Made by a program: the position numbers and the translations under genes. Source: Adineta vaga (taxonomy: Eukaryota > Rotifera). Taken from it: a stretch of 64,000 bases of DNA. Below are positions 38,236 through 50,801 of the stretch, piece after piece (the first letter of the stretch is position 1; every line of letters begins with the position of its first letter). The stretch spans positions 4,092,001 through 4,156,000 of the forward strand of contig CP075497.1 of NCBI GenBank assembly GCA_021613535.1, given 5' to 3'. The notes beneath the pieces were generated by a model. That model was not told the origin of the DNA. It ran no database searches and saw only the letters and a list, made by a program, of their open reading frames with translations.

Positions 38236-38847
38236 TTATGTATTTTGAAAGTTTTTCAATATTTCCGCAACAATATTTTCCACTGATGCCATTGCACCAA
38301 TACCAGTTTGTCCACACATAAGTGTTTTTTCAATCGAAGGAATTTCTATATATCCGAATGTTTTCGTAATTAAATCTAATTGTTGTCGCGTTAATGGATG
38401 TTCATACATCGCAGTATTCATTGCAGGTGCAACAATTAATGGTTTTTTGTTTTTTAAATCCCATGCACGAACAATATTTGTTAAAAGATTGTCACATATT
38501 CCAACTGATATTTTTGCTAATGTATTAGCATCTAATGGTGCAATGAGAAGAATATCAGCCCAATCACGAAGTAGAATATGTAAAACTGGATCACCACGAA
38601 CTTTCCATGATGACCATTCATCATGATCTTCAAAATAACATGGACCTTGAATTTCTTTAACAGATCCATGAGGACACCATGAATCATCCAAATGGATAAA
38701 ATGTTTAGCTATTTCAGTTGGAATAACAACTGTTTCGATATTATGCAAATGAAAATGATGAACAAGTTCATTTACTTTTATAGCTGCTACACTTCCTGTT
38801 ACACCAAGAAGAAGATGTCGTGGACGATGTTGTTCATCGTTACTCAT
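38236..38847 (-). CDS. PPCDC: Phosphopantothenoylcysteine decarboxylase
   Basis: Single exon, 203 aa, the usual length. It is an FMN enzyme of coenzyme A biosynthesis that converts 4'-phosphopantothenoylcysteine to 4'-phosphopantetheine in the cytosol. The HFCD flavoprotein fold is clear: G-V-T-G-S-V-A-A-I-K near the start, W-A-D-I-L-L-I-A-P-L-D-A-N-T-L-A-K-I, G-I-C-D-N-L-L-T, R-A-W-D, and the P-A-M-N-T-x-M substrate clamp. The flexible flap carries C-G-Q-T-G-I-G-A-M-A, where many homologues have C-G-D. The catalytic flap Cys is present. No truncation. Confidence 0.94.
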   Translation of the reverse strand: MSNDEQHRPRHLLLGVTGSVAAIKVNELVHHFHLHNIETVVIPTEIAKHFIHLDDSWCPHGSVKEIQGPCYFEDHDEWSSWKVRGDPVLHILLRDWADILLIAPLDANTLAKISVGICDNLLTNIVRAWDLKNKKPLIVAPAMNTAMYEHPLTRQQLDLITKTFGYIEIPSIEKTLMCGQTGIGAMASVENIVAEILKNFQNT

Positions 38848-39157
38848 CTATGTAATAAACTCACTTAGATACTCGAAGTAAGAAGAGTCTAAAATAGAAT
38901 CGATAATGAATATAAATCAATTGACTTTTCGTTTCTCTTAGCATTTTCTTAATCTTTGTCGAATTTCAGTTCATGAATACATTGTATGAAGTCTATCTTT
39001 CATTTATATGTTTTATTCAATAACAAATTGTTTTTATATATGAAATTTTTTTTATTTTCTATCGAAACAAAAACAACAACGGCAGTACTAGTGATCGAAG
39101 ACAAACAGAGATCGTTCACATTTGTTGATGATAAGCCGTTGAGCTAATGCTGAGCGT
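38848..39157. other. Intergenic region / RPS26 3' UTR
   Basis: 310 bp. It should contain the RPS26 3' UTR (last exon) and the short PPCDC 5' region. Nothing else is seen. Confidence 0.45.
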
Positions 39158-39694
39158 TTATGCTAGAAGAAAAACGAAATTAAATACAATCATATAATTC
39201 ATCATTGAAAAAATACTTTTGGAAACAGGAATATTAGCTGGTTGCAAAGCTTCTTTATTGCCACCACGATGACCACCACCAGCAGCAGCGTTACCTTGGC
39301 CACCAGCTGCACCTGGTTGACGGTTTTGTTGAGGACGTCTAGAGAGAAAGTAACACAACTTTTTCTTTTCTTTTCTCTTATTTCAATCATTAACTTACAA
39401 AAGTGGTTGACGAATACGACGTGCTTCTCTCGAACGATTACGTACAACCTTGCTGTGAATAGCGCATGAAACACAATAATGTAATTTATAGTAAAGTTTT
39501 GGTAAAACATATTTAGTATAAACGCTAGCTTCACTTAAATCCTTAACAGCAGCCTGTTCAACAATGTTTCGAATAATTAATTTCTTGATAGCCTTGTCTT
39601 TTGGTACTAAACGACGACAGTTGGTACAGTTGACGTTGGTGACACGACCACGTCCGTGTTTGCTTCGACCATTATTACGGCGTTTTTTTGTCAT
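39158..39694 (-). CDS. RPS26: 40S ribosomal protein S26 with Gly/Ala/Gln-rich tail
   Basis: Exons are 39399-39694, 39217-39338 and a five-nucleotide coding end at 39158-39162, giving 140 aa. This protein of the small subunit lies near the mRNA exit channel. The N-terminus T-K-K-R-R-N-N-G-R, the zinc ligands C-T-N-C and [12 protein letters not shown], and [10 protein letters not shown] are all conserved. Human RPS26 has 115 residues. Here the tail after R-P is replaced by a longer Gln/Gly/Ala/His-rich segment from exon 2, and only the end of a split Thr codon plus the stop lie in exon 3. Confidence 0.93.
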
Positions 39695-39920
39695 CCTTTA
39701 TGAATTTATTTCTCCGGTGATGGTAGAGAGAATAATAGAGAGAGCAAAATCTGAAATTATTATATTATTTATATATTTTGTAGATAAAATATAAATAAGA
39801 ATCACAGAAGTAGATAAATATCAAGCACCGAGAAAGATTGTTCGATACATTGCACGTAATATTACGAAAATAATTACAAAATAAAGCGATTATTCGGAAA
39901 GAAGAGCGACTTTAATGAAC

Positions 39921-41883
39921 TTATTTAAAATAGGAATATGGACCATGTTTAGATTTAATTAACCACATACTATCAACTACTTTTCCACCCTGAAAGAGAA
40001 ATGGAAGTTTTCGATTGTCTACGAAAGAAATACGATTCAACAGACTTTATCATCGGATACTTGTTCTAAGTAGAGATGAGATGCATTGTAAATATTCATG
40101 CGTGAATAACCATAATCGTTATTACGATATGCTGTCCATGAACGTGGAATACCAAATGGATCATGACGTTCAGGACAACCCTATATAGAGACTTTCTCCT
40201 ATATCTCAAGTCAACCTAGTCCACTTACTGCTGATCCTGTTACTATATGTACGGGAGCATCAGGATCAATATAAGCACCTTTGGTACCATTATGAACCTA
40301 TGAAAAATATGATCGATGTAGTTTCAAAAATATTCGCCTTAGTATTATTCAATAGAATTATAACAAATGATCCAATCAAATGCCTAAAAATGAATAATTC
40401 ATCAATATATAAACATACTGTTGAATTATAAACAGGCCATAAACGTTCATAACTATGTTCATGAGCCCAAAATTCTAGATCAACACCATATTGTGCAAAT
40501 AATTTCTCAAGACCATATGCTTGAACAAATGGTAAACCATTACGTACCTATAGAATGTTATTTAAATGGAATACATAGAACCAGAAAGGTTCCTTACATA
40601 ACTGTAACCTTCTGTAGTTAAACATTCATCATCGTCACTATTACTACAATACATTGGTTTATGTCCCATTGTAATGATCCATGGATGACGAGCTCGATTC
40701 GCAGGTTTATTTGCTTTCTTCATAAGAAAGAATAAATAATTCTAATTATCGTTTATTTTCCTAATCTTCTTACTTTTAAATCTTCTTCAAGCCATTGATA
40801 TTGATTGATAATCTGATCAAAACCATATTCAGTATAATAATAGAATTCGGTTGAAAAACCAATTACATGTGCTGAACCAACATTAAAACTAATTTAGAAA
40901 ATAATCTTAATCATTTTCAAATAGTAAACATCACAACTAACCTATAGAAATGATTTGCATCACCACCATACGTATTCATCGATGATGGCATACTAAACTT
41001 CGCAAAATATTGAGAGAAATTACTAAAAAAAGACACAAATTCATATGTACAATAATCAATAATATTCATTCTTACTAAGCACTTTCATGATTTCCTGGAC
41101 AAGTCATGTATGGTATATAACCAGCAATAGATTCAATAGCATTCATATATTCATCACCAAAACGTGCATTATCTGAATTCATATCATAAGCCATATCACC
41201 TATAGATTTCAATGATAAATAAATCTATTATATCTTCGAAGAGAACACTTACCAACATGTAAAATAAGATCAAAATGACCTAATTGTGTTTCTTCCTGTA
41301 GTCGTGGCATTGAATAAGCAATATCTTTGCCCATATCACCATAAACAGCTGCCCGTACAACAAAATTCGAATCATTACGCATTGCTGTGAACCAGAATAT
41401 AGGTGACCAACCATATACTTCACTACCACAATGATAAACTAGATAAAATCAAACATAGTCAAATCAATTGAAATTCTATGTTCTATTTTCATACAATATC
41501 GACGTCCAGGTAAAAGATTTCGTAGAACAACTCGATGAATATATTCACGTCGCTTTTCTGATCCACTATCTTGAAATATACTAACAGTGCCATTTACTCG
41601 TTGATTCAATATATCCGTTTCACCATATTCGACCATTGAATCATTGATTGGATTCATAGTCACCCATGTTACTATCATAAGGGATGGATTAACTAAAATG
41701 ATGATAAGAAGAAGAAGAAGAACAATATAGTTTCTTTTTTAATTTCTACAAAAAATTTAACATACGGCCATAGGATAAATGAATTTGTTCTGGTTGACCA
41801 AATATTGGATCATAGTATGATATTGATTTTGATGAAACGATCGTTAAAAAGACTGATAGTAGGACAACAGTCAGAGAAGCCAT
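39921..41883 (-). CDS. Secreted purple acid phosphatase, ACP7-like
   Basis: Eleven exons (41766-41883, 41495-41692, 41253-41438, 41076-41199, 40942-41022, 40774-40888, 40598-40717, 40419-40547, 40229-40297, 40046-40180, 39921-39989) give 447 aa. A signal peptide occupies the first ~18 residues. An N-terminal fibronectin-like domain (V-T-W-V-T) precedes the metallophosphatase core. Dimetal motifs are [24 protein letters not shown] and A-H-E-H-S-Y-E-R. The C-terminal G-P-like I-V-T-G-S-A-G-C segment is typical of animal acid phosphatase type 7. It hydrolyses phosphate monoesters at acidic pH in lysosome or secreted space. The 121-bp intron at 40298-40418 is the longest. Confidence 0.9.
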
Positions 41884-44541
41884 GGTTTATTCAAATCTTT
41901 CGTTTTCCAGAGTATATAGAAGCAAAGCAAAACAACAAATAGTTGGATAATGTAAAAGGTAAAAGTGTGACTCTACTAGATTTATAGTATAAAATAAGAA
42001 TAAAACTTTATTGACTTTTACTATGAACAAAATGACTTTCTGATTATTTCGTTCATTAAAAAATTGTTAAAATAAGAATTTTTCCGATTAAAGTTTCAAG
42101 CATATATTGCCACCTAGCGCCATCTATTCAATATCTTTGATTCACACTCTCTGTACATCGAAGTTTTTTCTATCCGTTGAATTATGTTTTGAACCTTCAA
42201 TTCCACCCTCAAAATAAATGTTTACACATTTCCTTAAGTAAGAAGTCTACGATAATCATTCATAATATGGAATTTTGATATAAATAATTTTAGTGAAATA
42301 GTTTTATTCATATGTTTGAAGATATCTATTTAGAATCTCTTTTGATTCTGAACGATTTTTTTAAAATAAACTGATCTGTTTCATCATCATTAGTATTATA
42401 GTTTTATCTTTAGTTAAATGAAGAACATCAGTAGCTGTTCTCATTCTAAATCTATCTATTGTTAATGAAAGTCTATTGTAGTTGTGATAATAACAGCTTA
42501 CTTCAGAAAATGATTGATATAAAGGATGTTTCATGATGAATAAAATTAAATTCGATTATAAAGTAAAAGAAACTAGCAGTATGATTTGTTTATATGAAAT
42601 AATATAAAGAAATAGTAAGAATACAGTTAGATATCTTCATTTCAATCGTATACCTAGGACAACGATTCCAATCTCCGGAGACAACTGGAACCGACCGTTT
42701 CCGCACCGGTTTCTTCGATTTGTGGAAATGCTCGTCTATTTTTATTTGTTCTATATTGTACACCGCACCCCCAGTTACGCTAGAGACAAGAATTCCTCGT
42801 CGAAATCTTGAATCACGTTTAATTCATGAATTTCTTCTTCTTCTTCTTCTTCTTCAATATCTTTATAACAAGATGATAAGAGTAACCAATTATCAAACAA
42901 AATTCTCTCTTTCAATGGTTAAGATTTATTTGCTAAAGTTTATATTTTTCTTGTTTTTTCAATATTTTTGATCATAGTACAAGTTTTTTTATCATTTGAT
43001 CATAAATAATTCAATATTAATTGATTTATTTTCACAGCTACTTTTGTAAGAAAATATATCTCTCGTTTTAATGTTTGATATCGATTCAAAGTTTACATAA
43101 TCTGAAAAGTCCAGACAGATATGATTTACTAATGAAAGTCATAAACTTATCCTCTGAATATTCAACGTATAGAAGAACAGTAAATGATGTTTTTTATTTT
43201 CTGTTTTTCATGAATAATATTGGTTTATTTCACTTGATTTGTTTCTCAAGAAGGTCTGATTCTTTTCCACTTTTTATGTACAGAAAGTTTCAACAAATAT
43301 TCAAACATTATTTGTGATTTGAGTCGATCTATATTTTTCAACTGAAAATTTGATTTTGCTATTAACTTATGTGGAGAATCGATTTACACAGCGTAAAGTA
43401 AATGTCACATGTATGTAGGAGATACTTGTCAACAAAGTCGTACCGTACACTTTATCTTTATTATGTGCAGACTATATTCAATACAATAAAAGTTTATTCA
43501 TAATCTTCATTTGTGTTTGTTACGCATATTCAGCGATTCTGTAATTTCACAAGAGCAACTGGAATAATTTTTCTATTTTAAAATTGATGTCTATCATTCT
43601 AATTAGAATAAAATATTTAATTTACTGTAAAGTATCATTATAGAATAACTTAAACAGAGATAAAAGAATATTGTGCCACACGATAATCATTTATGATTGA
43701 TTTGTAGATATGACGAGGTACAAATCACCAAAACATACAACTCATGTTTACATTTAGTTCTCTCTTCTTAAATCAACACTTGAAAGTACTTATAAGCAAA
43801 TCATTGAAATCATCATTCATTCAAGCTGATTTTCAATATTTATGTTTTGTGCTATAAATGATTTACAGATGTCACTGAATGGCAATACAATGAACTGTTC
43901 ATAGTGTGTTATGAAATTAATTGTTAATTAAAAGAACAGATCAATTTTTTAAAATAATTCGTATTTATTTTGAATTCTTTTCGATGAAAATAAATGTGCA
44001 TTGATATTTTGATTTTAAGGTTAAAATGAAATTTTACGCTTGATATAAATTTTAGTAGAATATATTATAAAAATTGTTGTTTTATTTCATTAAGAAAATC
44101 TATTTTTTTATTGAACTTTATGACTCATCGTTCAATTACTTCCGTGGAATATCAGTTTTGGATCTGTCAATATGTATCAATCATACGCCCTTCTCTCTCT
44201 CTGTATTACTCATTTTGCTACTTATATCAGTCATTGTTTTTTCAGAGACATTCATAACCATAAATCCTTTTTTGAAGCTAAGCAACAGGAACACATATAG
44301 AGAGTTTGAGGTCATAGAACATGATTACTAATCGTAGAACGAAGGCTAGACGTGTTCATACAAGGTTTGTTCATCTTTCTTTCCATATATGAGCGACTCA
44401 CTATTTTTATTGGACGAAAAGAGAATGATCGATCGTACCGGTCACTGATCCCTCGTCGTCATCTTCGTGAAGATGAAATAGACAAAATAAACAAAAGTTA
44501 TTTTTTGTTTTCTTATTCAGATTTTTCTCGAAGAATAAATC
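41884..44541. other. 2.7-kb intergenic region with a GC-richer island
   Basis: Mostly AT-rich with no convincing genes. Around 42650-42790 base composition rises and an open frame on the minus strand is flanked by splice-like signals (see finding). A (TTC)n run follows at 42832-42854. Confidence 0.5.
42640..42787 (-). pseudogene. Possible isolated exon or gene remnant
   Basis: On the minus strand a TCTCTAG acceptor (AG near 42782) opens an uninterrupted ~43-codon frame. It includes K-S-K-K-P-V-R-K-R-S and V-S-G-D-W-N-R-C-P-R and ends at a CCTAG-GTATAC donor near 42650. Codon and base use differ from the surrounding AT-rich DNA. I see no adjoining exons and do not recognise a family. Confidence 0.25.
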
Positions 44542-45119
44542 ATGACAGATTTTTCTAAAGTATTTAATATTTATTCTTCGGAACCTACACCCGAACAAAA
44601 AGTAGATAATGAAACATTCGAAGAAGTGAAAAGAGTCAATGCTAGTAAGTTTATTTTTTCGATTTCAAATGATCTATTTACGTAACTGTGTTTATATTAA
44701 GGTATTAATCAAGATTTCTCAAAAGATTTCGTCAGAATAACAATGAAAATTCCAACAATGAAAACCGGTATTAATTGGCGTAAATTCACACGTGAAGCAA
44801 AAAATGGTATAACAACAGAGGCTACCTATCATGGAAAGTATGTTATAAAATTGTTCTTTTTCTCTTCATTATAGAAATTGACTATTATTCTTTTTAGTCA
44901 ACTTAAATTTGAATTTATTCTTAATCGTGGAAAATCGAATGAAACAAAATATCAGTTTTCAACTCGCGAACCTCTTCATGGACCTATCGAATACAATAAA
45001 AGTTACTTAAAAGTAAATTTAACTCTTCATATTGCAATTCACTTATCTATCAAGATTTTCTCTTTTAGTACAAAGATGAATATGTCCTTTGGTTCGTTCA
45101 CAAATCTCAATCTTGGTAA
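44542..45119 (+). CDS. Small protein of unknown function (134 aa)
   Basis: Four exons (44542-44644, 44702-44837, 44898-45012, 45069-45119) with clean GT-AG introns and consistent phase. It has no signal peptide or membrane segment. After ~35 acidic residues the protein alternates hydrophobic and polar residues (V-R-I-T-M-K-I-P, L-K-F-E-F-I-L, Y-V-L-W-F-V), suggesting an antiparallel beta fold of about 100 residues. It ends S-Q-S-W. I do not recognise the family. It is convergent with the next gene, 250 bp away. Confidence 0.7.
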
Positions 45120-45134
45120 ATCAATCATTTTATC

Positions 45135-45152
45135 ATGTGTGTGTGTGTGTGT
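45135..45152. repeat. (TG)n microsatellite
   Basis: About nine TG units just 3' of the 134-aa gene. Confidence 0.85.
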
Positions 45153-45369
45153 ATGAATGGTCTCTTCTCTTATATTATACTTATACATATGTAGAAGTTT
45201 TTTTATCTTCTTGAAACTTGTTTTTTTTATATGTTGTATTTGTTGGTCAAATTTATAATAATAAAAAGAAAAGAATGCTTTTTTTTCTTAGGAAAAAAAG
45301 ATTGACAAAAACTGACACGCAGAAATAAATGTGCTAGGTGTTTTTATACTATATACAAATTTCTCTTGA

Positions 45370-46642
45370 TTAATTTGCTGTCGCGACTAGTTCACGAAGA
45401 ACCGTGACTGGTGCGGATGGTGCTGGGAGATCTTTCATACTATTCTTACGTGAGTCTTGTGTTTGTTGTTGTTGTTGTTGTTGTTGTTGGTATTGCATTG
45501 GGCGAGGATATGTTTCTGGTGTTGGTAATGGTTTAGCATGTAATTCTACTTTTTGTGAAATACCAAAACGAGCTTTACATTCTCCACGAGTGATTCGATA
45601 AATTCCACGATTATCTTTTCGAAAACCTTTTTCTCGTGGAAATAAATCTTCTAAATCACCAAAATCCAAACTAAGAATTTCTTGTGAATCTTTGTATAAT
45701 TTAACACGTATTTCACCATAGAAATATGATTTGATTTCGAATGTACCATGATATTCATCTTCCTGTACAACAAGTTCAGCCGTTGTTTGAGACATACCAG
45801 GAATCTATATATGATGAAAGAAAGAAGAAGAAGAAAAATGAATCGTTTATTTATATTACTCATTCAATCACTTAAAGGCGAAAAGAAACGAATGTGAAAG
45901 AAGTACTGACAAATAATCGAGTATTTATATGTTTGGTTAGAAAACTTGAAAGTAATGATTCATTGACTATGATCTGTAGAGGTGTTGAATATATTGAAAT
46001 ACATATGAGTAATTACATTCTTTGCTAGACTTCACTTCTCTCAACGAATATTTGATTCCAATCTCGTTTATTGACAAACTATTTGAAGATGAATGTTAAA
46101 ATTCTTACTCGAATATTTGATTCCACAGACCATGATAATTCTTCTTCCACCTGTTTATCACGTGATTGTTCTAAAGTATATTCTCGACGAAAACCAGTGC
46201 TTGCTTCGATAACACATTTTGGTAAAGGAACTTCCAGTTCCAGCGATGCACACTGTTCGGTTGTATAACCTTCGAAAATTGAAAATGAACATGTTGATAC
46301 AGTTCGTCGTTCAGCTCTTAGATTGTATTCTTGTTCTCGATTTGTATCGTTCAAAAATGTTGAACGAAATAAGATATGATTTTTTGGTGCACCGGGCATG
46401 TCAAGATCTGTATAGATGACAGGATCATGACGTACTCTAAATTTTGAAAGGAGAAGAAAAGAAATCAGTAAAAAAAAGACATTATGTTCAACAAACTTTA
46501 ATGATCTCCAATCAATTTCTTTTACAAGTTCTTTCCAATTATAAGTCCTTCCCCATTTGGCTTTAGTCGAATCTTTTTCATTATCTTTATACCATTTATG
46601 TGCAGCTGATTCAACTAAATCTTTTAAATTAATCAAACCCAT
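45370..46642 (-). CDS. Beta-rich protein resembling the aerolysin/MTX2 fold, function uncertain
   Basis: Exons are 46497-46642, 46109-46436 and 45370-45804, giving 302 aa. The intron at 45805-46108 (304 bp) is unusually long here. An N-terminal helix-rich segment (~50 residues) is followed by long alternating strands. The order of elements is a domain with E-R-R-T-V-S-T-C, then W-S-V-E-S-N-I-R-I-P-G leading to strands with a Gly-containing turn (Y-F-Y-G-E-I-R-V). This layout resembles aerolysin-fold beta-barrel proteins, which occur in many invertebrates with diverse, often non-toxic, roles. No signal peptide is visible, so a cytosolic role is likely. The C-terminus has a polyglutamine tract (45462-45490). 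Fold assignment is tentative. Confidence 0.65.
45462..45490 (-). repeat. CAA/CAG repeat coding polyglutamine
   Basis: Nine consecutive Gln codons, nearly all CAA, in the C-terminal tail of the beta-rich protein. It is likely length-polymorphic. Confidence 0.9.
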
Positions 46643-47663
46643 TTTGTTGGGTATTGTCGGTGTATTCTAAATAGAACAAAATTCATTAAGATATGAATGT
46701 GAAAAACAAATAAAGAAAAGGAAAAGGTTGATTTGAAGCGTATAATTAGCAAATTATAATTGGATTTTCTCTCTAGATCGTTATTTCAAAATCAATACCT
46801 GTTCCGGAATGATCATTTCTATTGTTTGTCTCTCTGCATGAAACTTTCGAGATTGTTTCGAACCCATTCCTTTTTTGTATATAAAACTCACGAAAATAAA
46901 TGACAACTGATATGATAATTTGTCCCGATCATTTTATATTCTAGCCAATCCGCAAGAGAGAATAATTTTGTAAATACCAGCATACGTTACTCATTCGATA
47001 CGATTTATTACTTTTATGCCTACTCTTCCCTTGGGTCTGTACCGTATCTCCATATACTACTCATCGAATCAGAATTCAACTTGATCTATTCTCAAATAGA
47101 AGAGACGAAATATATCAATGAATCAGATTTGTATAATGATTGATGGTAAAATAACTCGACAATATATATTTACATCAAACAAATCATTTCTATTATATAA
47201 AAAAAAGCGAATATGAACTTTCTTATCAATGAAGAATATGGAAAAAGAAAAGAACAGTATGATACAAATAAATTGATTTCTTTAGCTTGAATGAACAATA
47301 TGATTGCTACTAGTCATAACACGCCTTCTTTATATCCCTCCTAGGAGCTTTCAAATGATATCGATCGAACTAATTTGACGGGCAGCTGCGCATTCATCGC
47401 GATGCACAATAAGAAAAGAACATCCAAGAAAAACAGACATGCATACATACGTCGACCAGAATACGAGACTAATTTGATCGATCGATTGGCGTCAGTGCCA
47501 TCCTATTTTCTTCTTCTTTTCTCATCATCGATCCATCAAAATAGACATTCAAACTATGCACATTTTATGCAAATCTCGATCGAAGACAAAATTACAAAGT
47601 TCAAGTTGACGTGAAAATAGAATATCATACATGTGTGTGTTCAAATGAGCGTAGAGGCGCTTT

Positions 47664-47684
47664 TCTCTCTCTCTCTCTCTCTCT
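47664..47684. repeat. (CT)n microsatellite
   Basis: About ten CT units in the large intergenic region. Confidence 0.85.
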
Positions 47685-50199
47685 TCCTCTCTTATTTTAA
47701 TCATCAATGGAATTCATAAATATGTCGATACATTGTGTTTCATCATTGACCGCTCTTCCGATAAAACACCAAACACAACACTCATATGCTTTACATGTCT
47801 TATCTCAATGTTTGTCTCGTTATCCGAAGTTCAGAAGTCTATATGTCTTCATCATGATTATGATCAATTGTTATCTCTATTGAAGTGGAAAAAATAAAGA
47901 AACGAACGATATTACTTAAAAGAAGAAAATTTTTCAAACAAAAGAAAAGCAGCTGTCACTTTTGAAAACATGTATGATACTTCAACATGGATACAATCAG
48001 CAGTTGCTTTCTCTCTTTTCAATAATTAGATGTTGACACTCAATCGATCACATTCATTTTTTTTCCTGTTCATATGTCTATTTGACAACGGAAATCAAGC
48101 TCGCCTGATATCGAATACAGTTGACACGTGCTGGACATTGAATAAATCTAATTCGATTGATATATTTACAAGTAGTGAAAAGAAGACAGAGTACTCGGAC
48201 ATTGTCCTCAATCAACAACAATCTTAATTGAGTATGGCATAGATCTATTTTAACATGCATGTGTGCTCAGCAAATTCAAAATAAAATCATTCAACGAAAA
48301 AGACGAAGAAGTAAAAGGAGCAGCTGGTTAACGCTAATAAAATAGAAAAAATCAAAATGCTTTCATATTCCTACCCGTCGACTTGATGTCGAATGCTATG
48401 TGATAAATTTAATTAAAGATTGATGTAAACAAAAATTCGATTCATTTTCTTCTTACCTCGTCACCTTTACCATTGAAATGAACAAGATTATCGATGAGGC
48501 GTGGCATTATACACTTTAAATCTAAAATAATAATTAAAAGATCAAATTCTGTTCTCATTAAAACTGATCATAACGATCTTTTCATCATTGGCATGCGATG
48601 TAAATTAAAGAAGAAAAACAAAACACATAGCGATAGATTTCAAAGAGCAATGCGCGCAAGCATGATTATTAGAAATCAAACGAAAAACTATACACGTTGC
48701 AATAACGAGACGAAATGAAAGTTTTTTTTCTCTACTCCTTCTCCTGCTTCATTACTTACGATTTCATTTATAAGTTGTTCTAACAGGTGTAAACTGAATT
48801 CTTTTTTCTTCTTCTTATCGAATTTGAACATTTGCTCTATAAGAGACAATACTATAGTATAGACTTCTTTTGTCTTCATCGTTTACTTAAACATATCTTG
48901 ATTATTCAATGATTACTGTTGATGTTCAGAACATTACATCACTCACTTTTCTGTTCATACTTATCTCGAAAATATTATTGGCGTTTCGAAACCTTAAAAC
49001 TGTTCGTTAATATGTCATAACGATGGCAAAAATTGTCACAATCATTTTTCTTTCTTCGCATGTATATATACGTACGTACACCTACATTTCATGAATTGTT
49101 CATTGAGTGCAACAATAACAAGATGATTCATCATGTTTTTCTTACTTCTTACTCTTAAAATATGTCTGACCCTCTTCAGTCAAAGATTCACATAGATGGA
49201 CTTACCATAGTATTCATTCAGATAAACAAAGTAAAATAAAGACATTTCTTCGAAAAACAAATGTATATATGCACATTGCACTTCAATGATTACTTTTTGA
49301 TGAGAGAAAATGAAAGAAAAGAAAGACGTGCTGTTGCCATCCAGGAGTTCATCTCATCAATAGCTCATTTGTCACACAGACGATTCAATAACAACAATAT
49401 TTCTTTACGAACAAAAGATGTCTGTTAGTATACATAGCAAAAAAAAGAAGAGAGAAAGAGAAATTTACATTGTATTCTATCAAAAGAATACTTATTTGAA
49501 TATAAATATTCCAAATCGAAAAGAAGAGAAATTAAAACGAAACGAAATGAAATGTAATCTTAACGCCTGTATTTAGTTAAGCTTAAGTTTACGAATAGTA
49601 ATGATCAGATGAACTGAATTAGTTGAGATTAAACAATCAAATAGAGAGAGATATATATACATATAGATGAACTTACTTGAATGACTTATGCCAAAAGAAA
49701 CGATGAATGAATGAGCTTTTCTTTTCTCCTCTTTTTTCTGCTCTGTGCAACTAACAGTGACGTGAAACTAACCTCTCATTCTAGTATTTCTCTCGTTCAT
49801 GATTGGTGCATGATGAATAGCAAAAGAAAGAAGGAAAAAAACGAGAGAAAAAGTTAGTTGTCTAACAAGTTTTTCTTCTTATGTTCAATAACATCAAGAT
49901 AATAGGAAAAAAGAAGCATGGCATACTTGAAGAAACAGCATTGATGTGACAAAAATGATTCATTAAATTCCTCTCTTTGAACTTGGAAATAGAGCATCGA
50001 TAAAAGAATGGATTAATCTATTACAAAGAATAATACTTTCTTTCTTGAAGTAAAACGGCAAACGATTGAAATTAACTGCTACTCAAGATCGTTTGTCATA
50101 CCCCTACGGACATTGACTCAACTCTCTGTCTCGATTAGTCATTCGTCCATATTGTCATCTATCCTCGCGGGGATTCAAATTGCTAGAAGAGAAAAAATG

Positions 50200-50229
50200 A
50201 GAAAGAGAAAGAGAAAGAGAGAGAGAGAG
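50200..50229. repeat. (GA)n / GAAA purine tract
   Basis: Pure purine stretch alternating GA and GAAA on the + strand. Confidence 0.8.
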
Positions 50230-50801
50230 CAAGTAAGGGGACGTATGACATGCAGTCAACAAAACATTCTTCATTTTTTTCTCCTTCTTTTCACTTCCAT
50301 TTCCCACACAAACACACTTGACTTAAGCGGAAATTGAACTCCTACTCATATATAAATGATGAAACAGCAATCAACTATGGACAGATGAGTAAATGGAAAA
50401 AAGAGAGGAACGACCGTTAAACTGTCTCATTTCGATTTTCACCTATGAATGAATAGCAAGATATAATATATGCATGCTCAAAAAACTATTAGCCTATATG
50501 CTTCAAATCACTCAACTCACCTCAACATCATTGATGAATATATCGTAGCGTTATATTCGATCGACAAGAATAACAAATTCGAAGAGTAGAGAGCAATTAA
50601 CATGCAAGTGTGATGCCGATCGTAAAAAAGAATAGATGAATGAGAGACATTCGACCTCTTTTACTTGTTCGATGTCCAAACTTATCATCTATCGTTTTCT
50701 TTTCTGTCTTTATAAAAAAAGAAGGCATACTTATACAAACACACACACACACGCTTCTATATACAAAGACAAGATAAGAATGACGACAAATGAAATGATT
50801 T

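Larger units (their letters stand above)
46643..50801. other. 4.2-kb intergenic region with simple repeats
   Basis: AT-rich, no supported gene. It contains (CT)n at 47664-47684, (GA)n with GAAA interruptions at 50200-50229 and (AC)n at 50738-50752. ORFs such as 47375-47614 are not protein-like. Confidence 0.5.

Noticed and set aside
47375-47614. 79-codon plus-strand ORF
   Set aside because: No homology sense, no splice context, inside a repeat-rich intergenic region.
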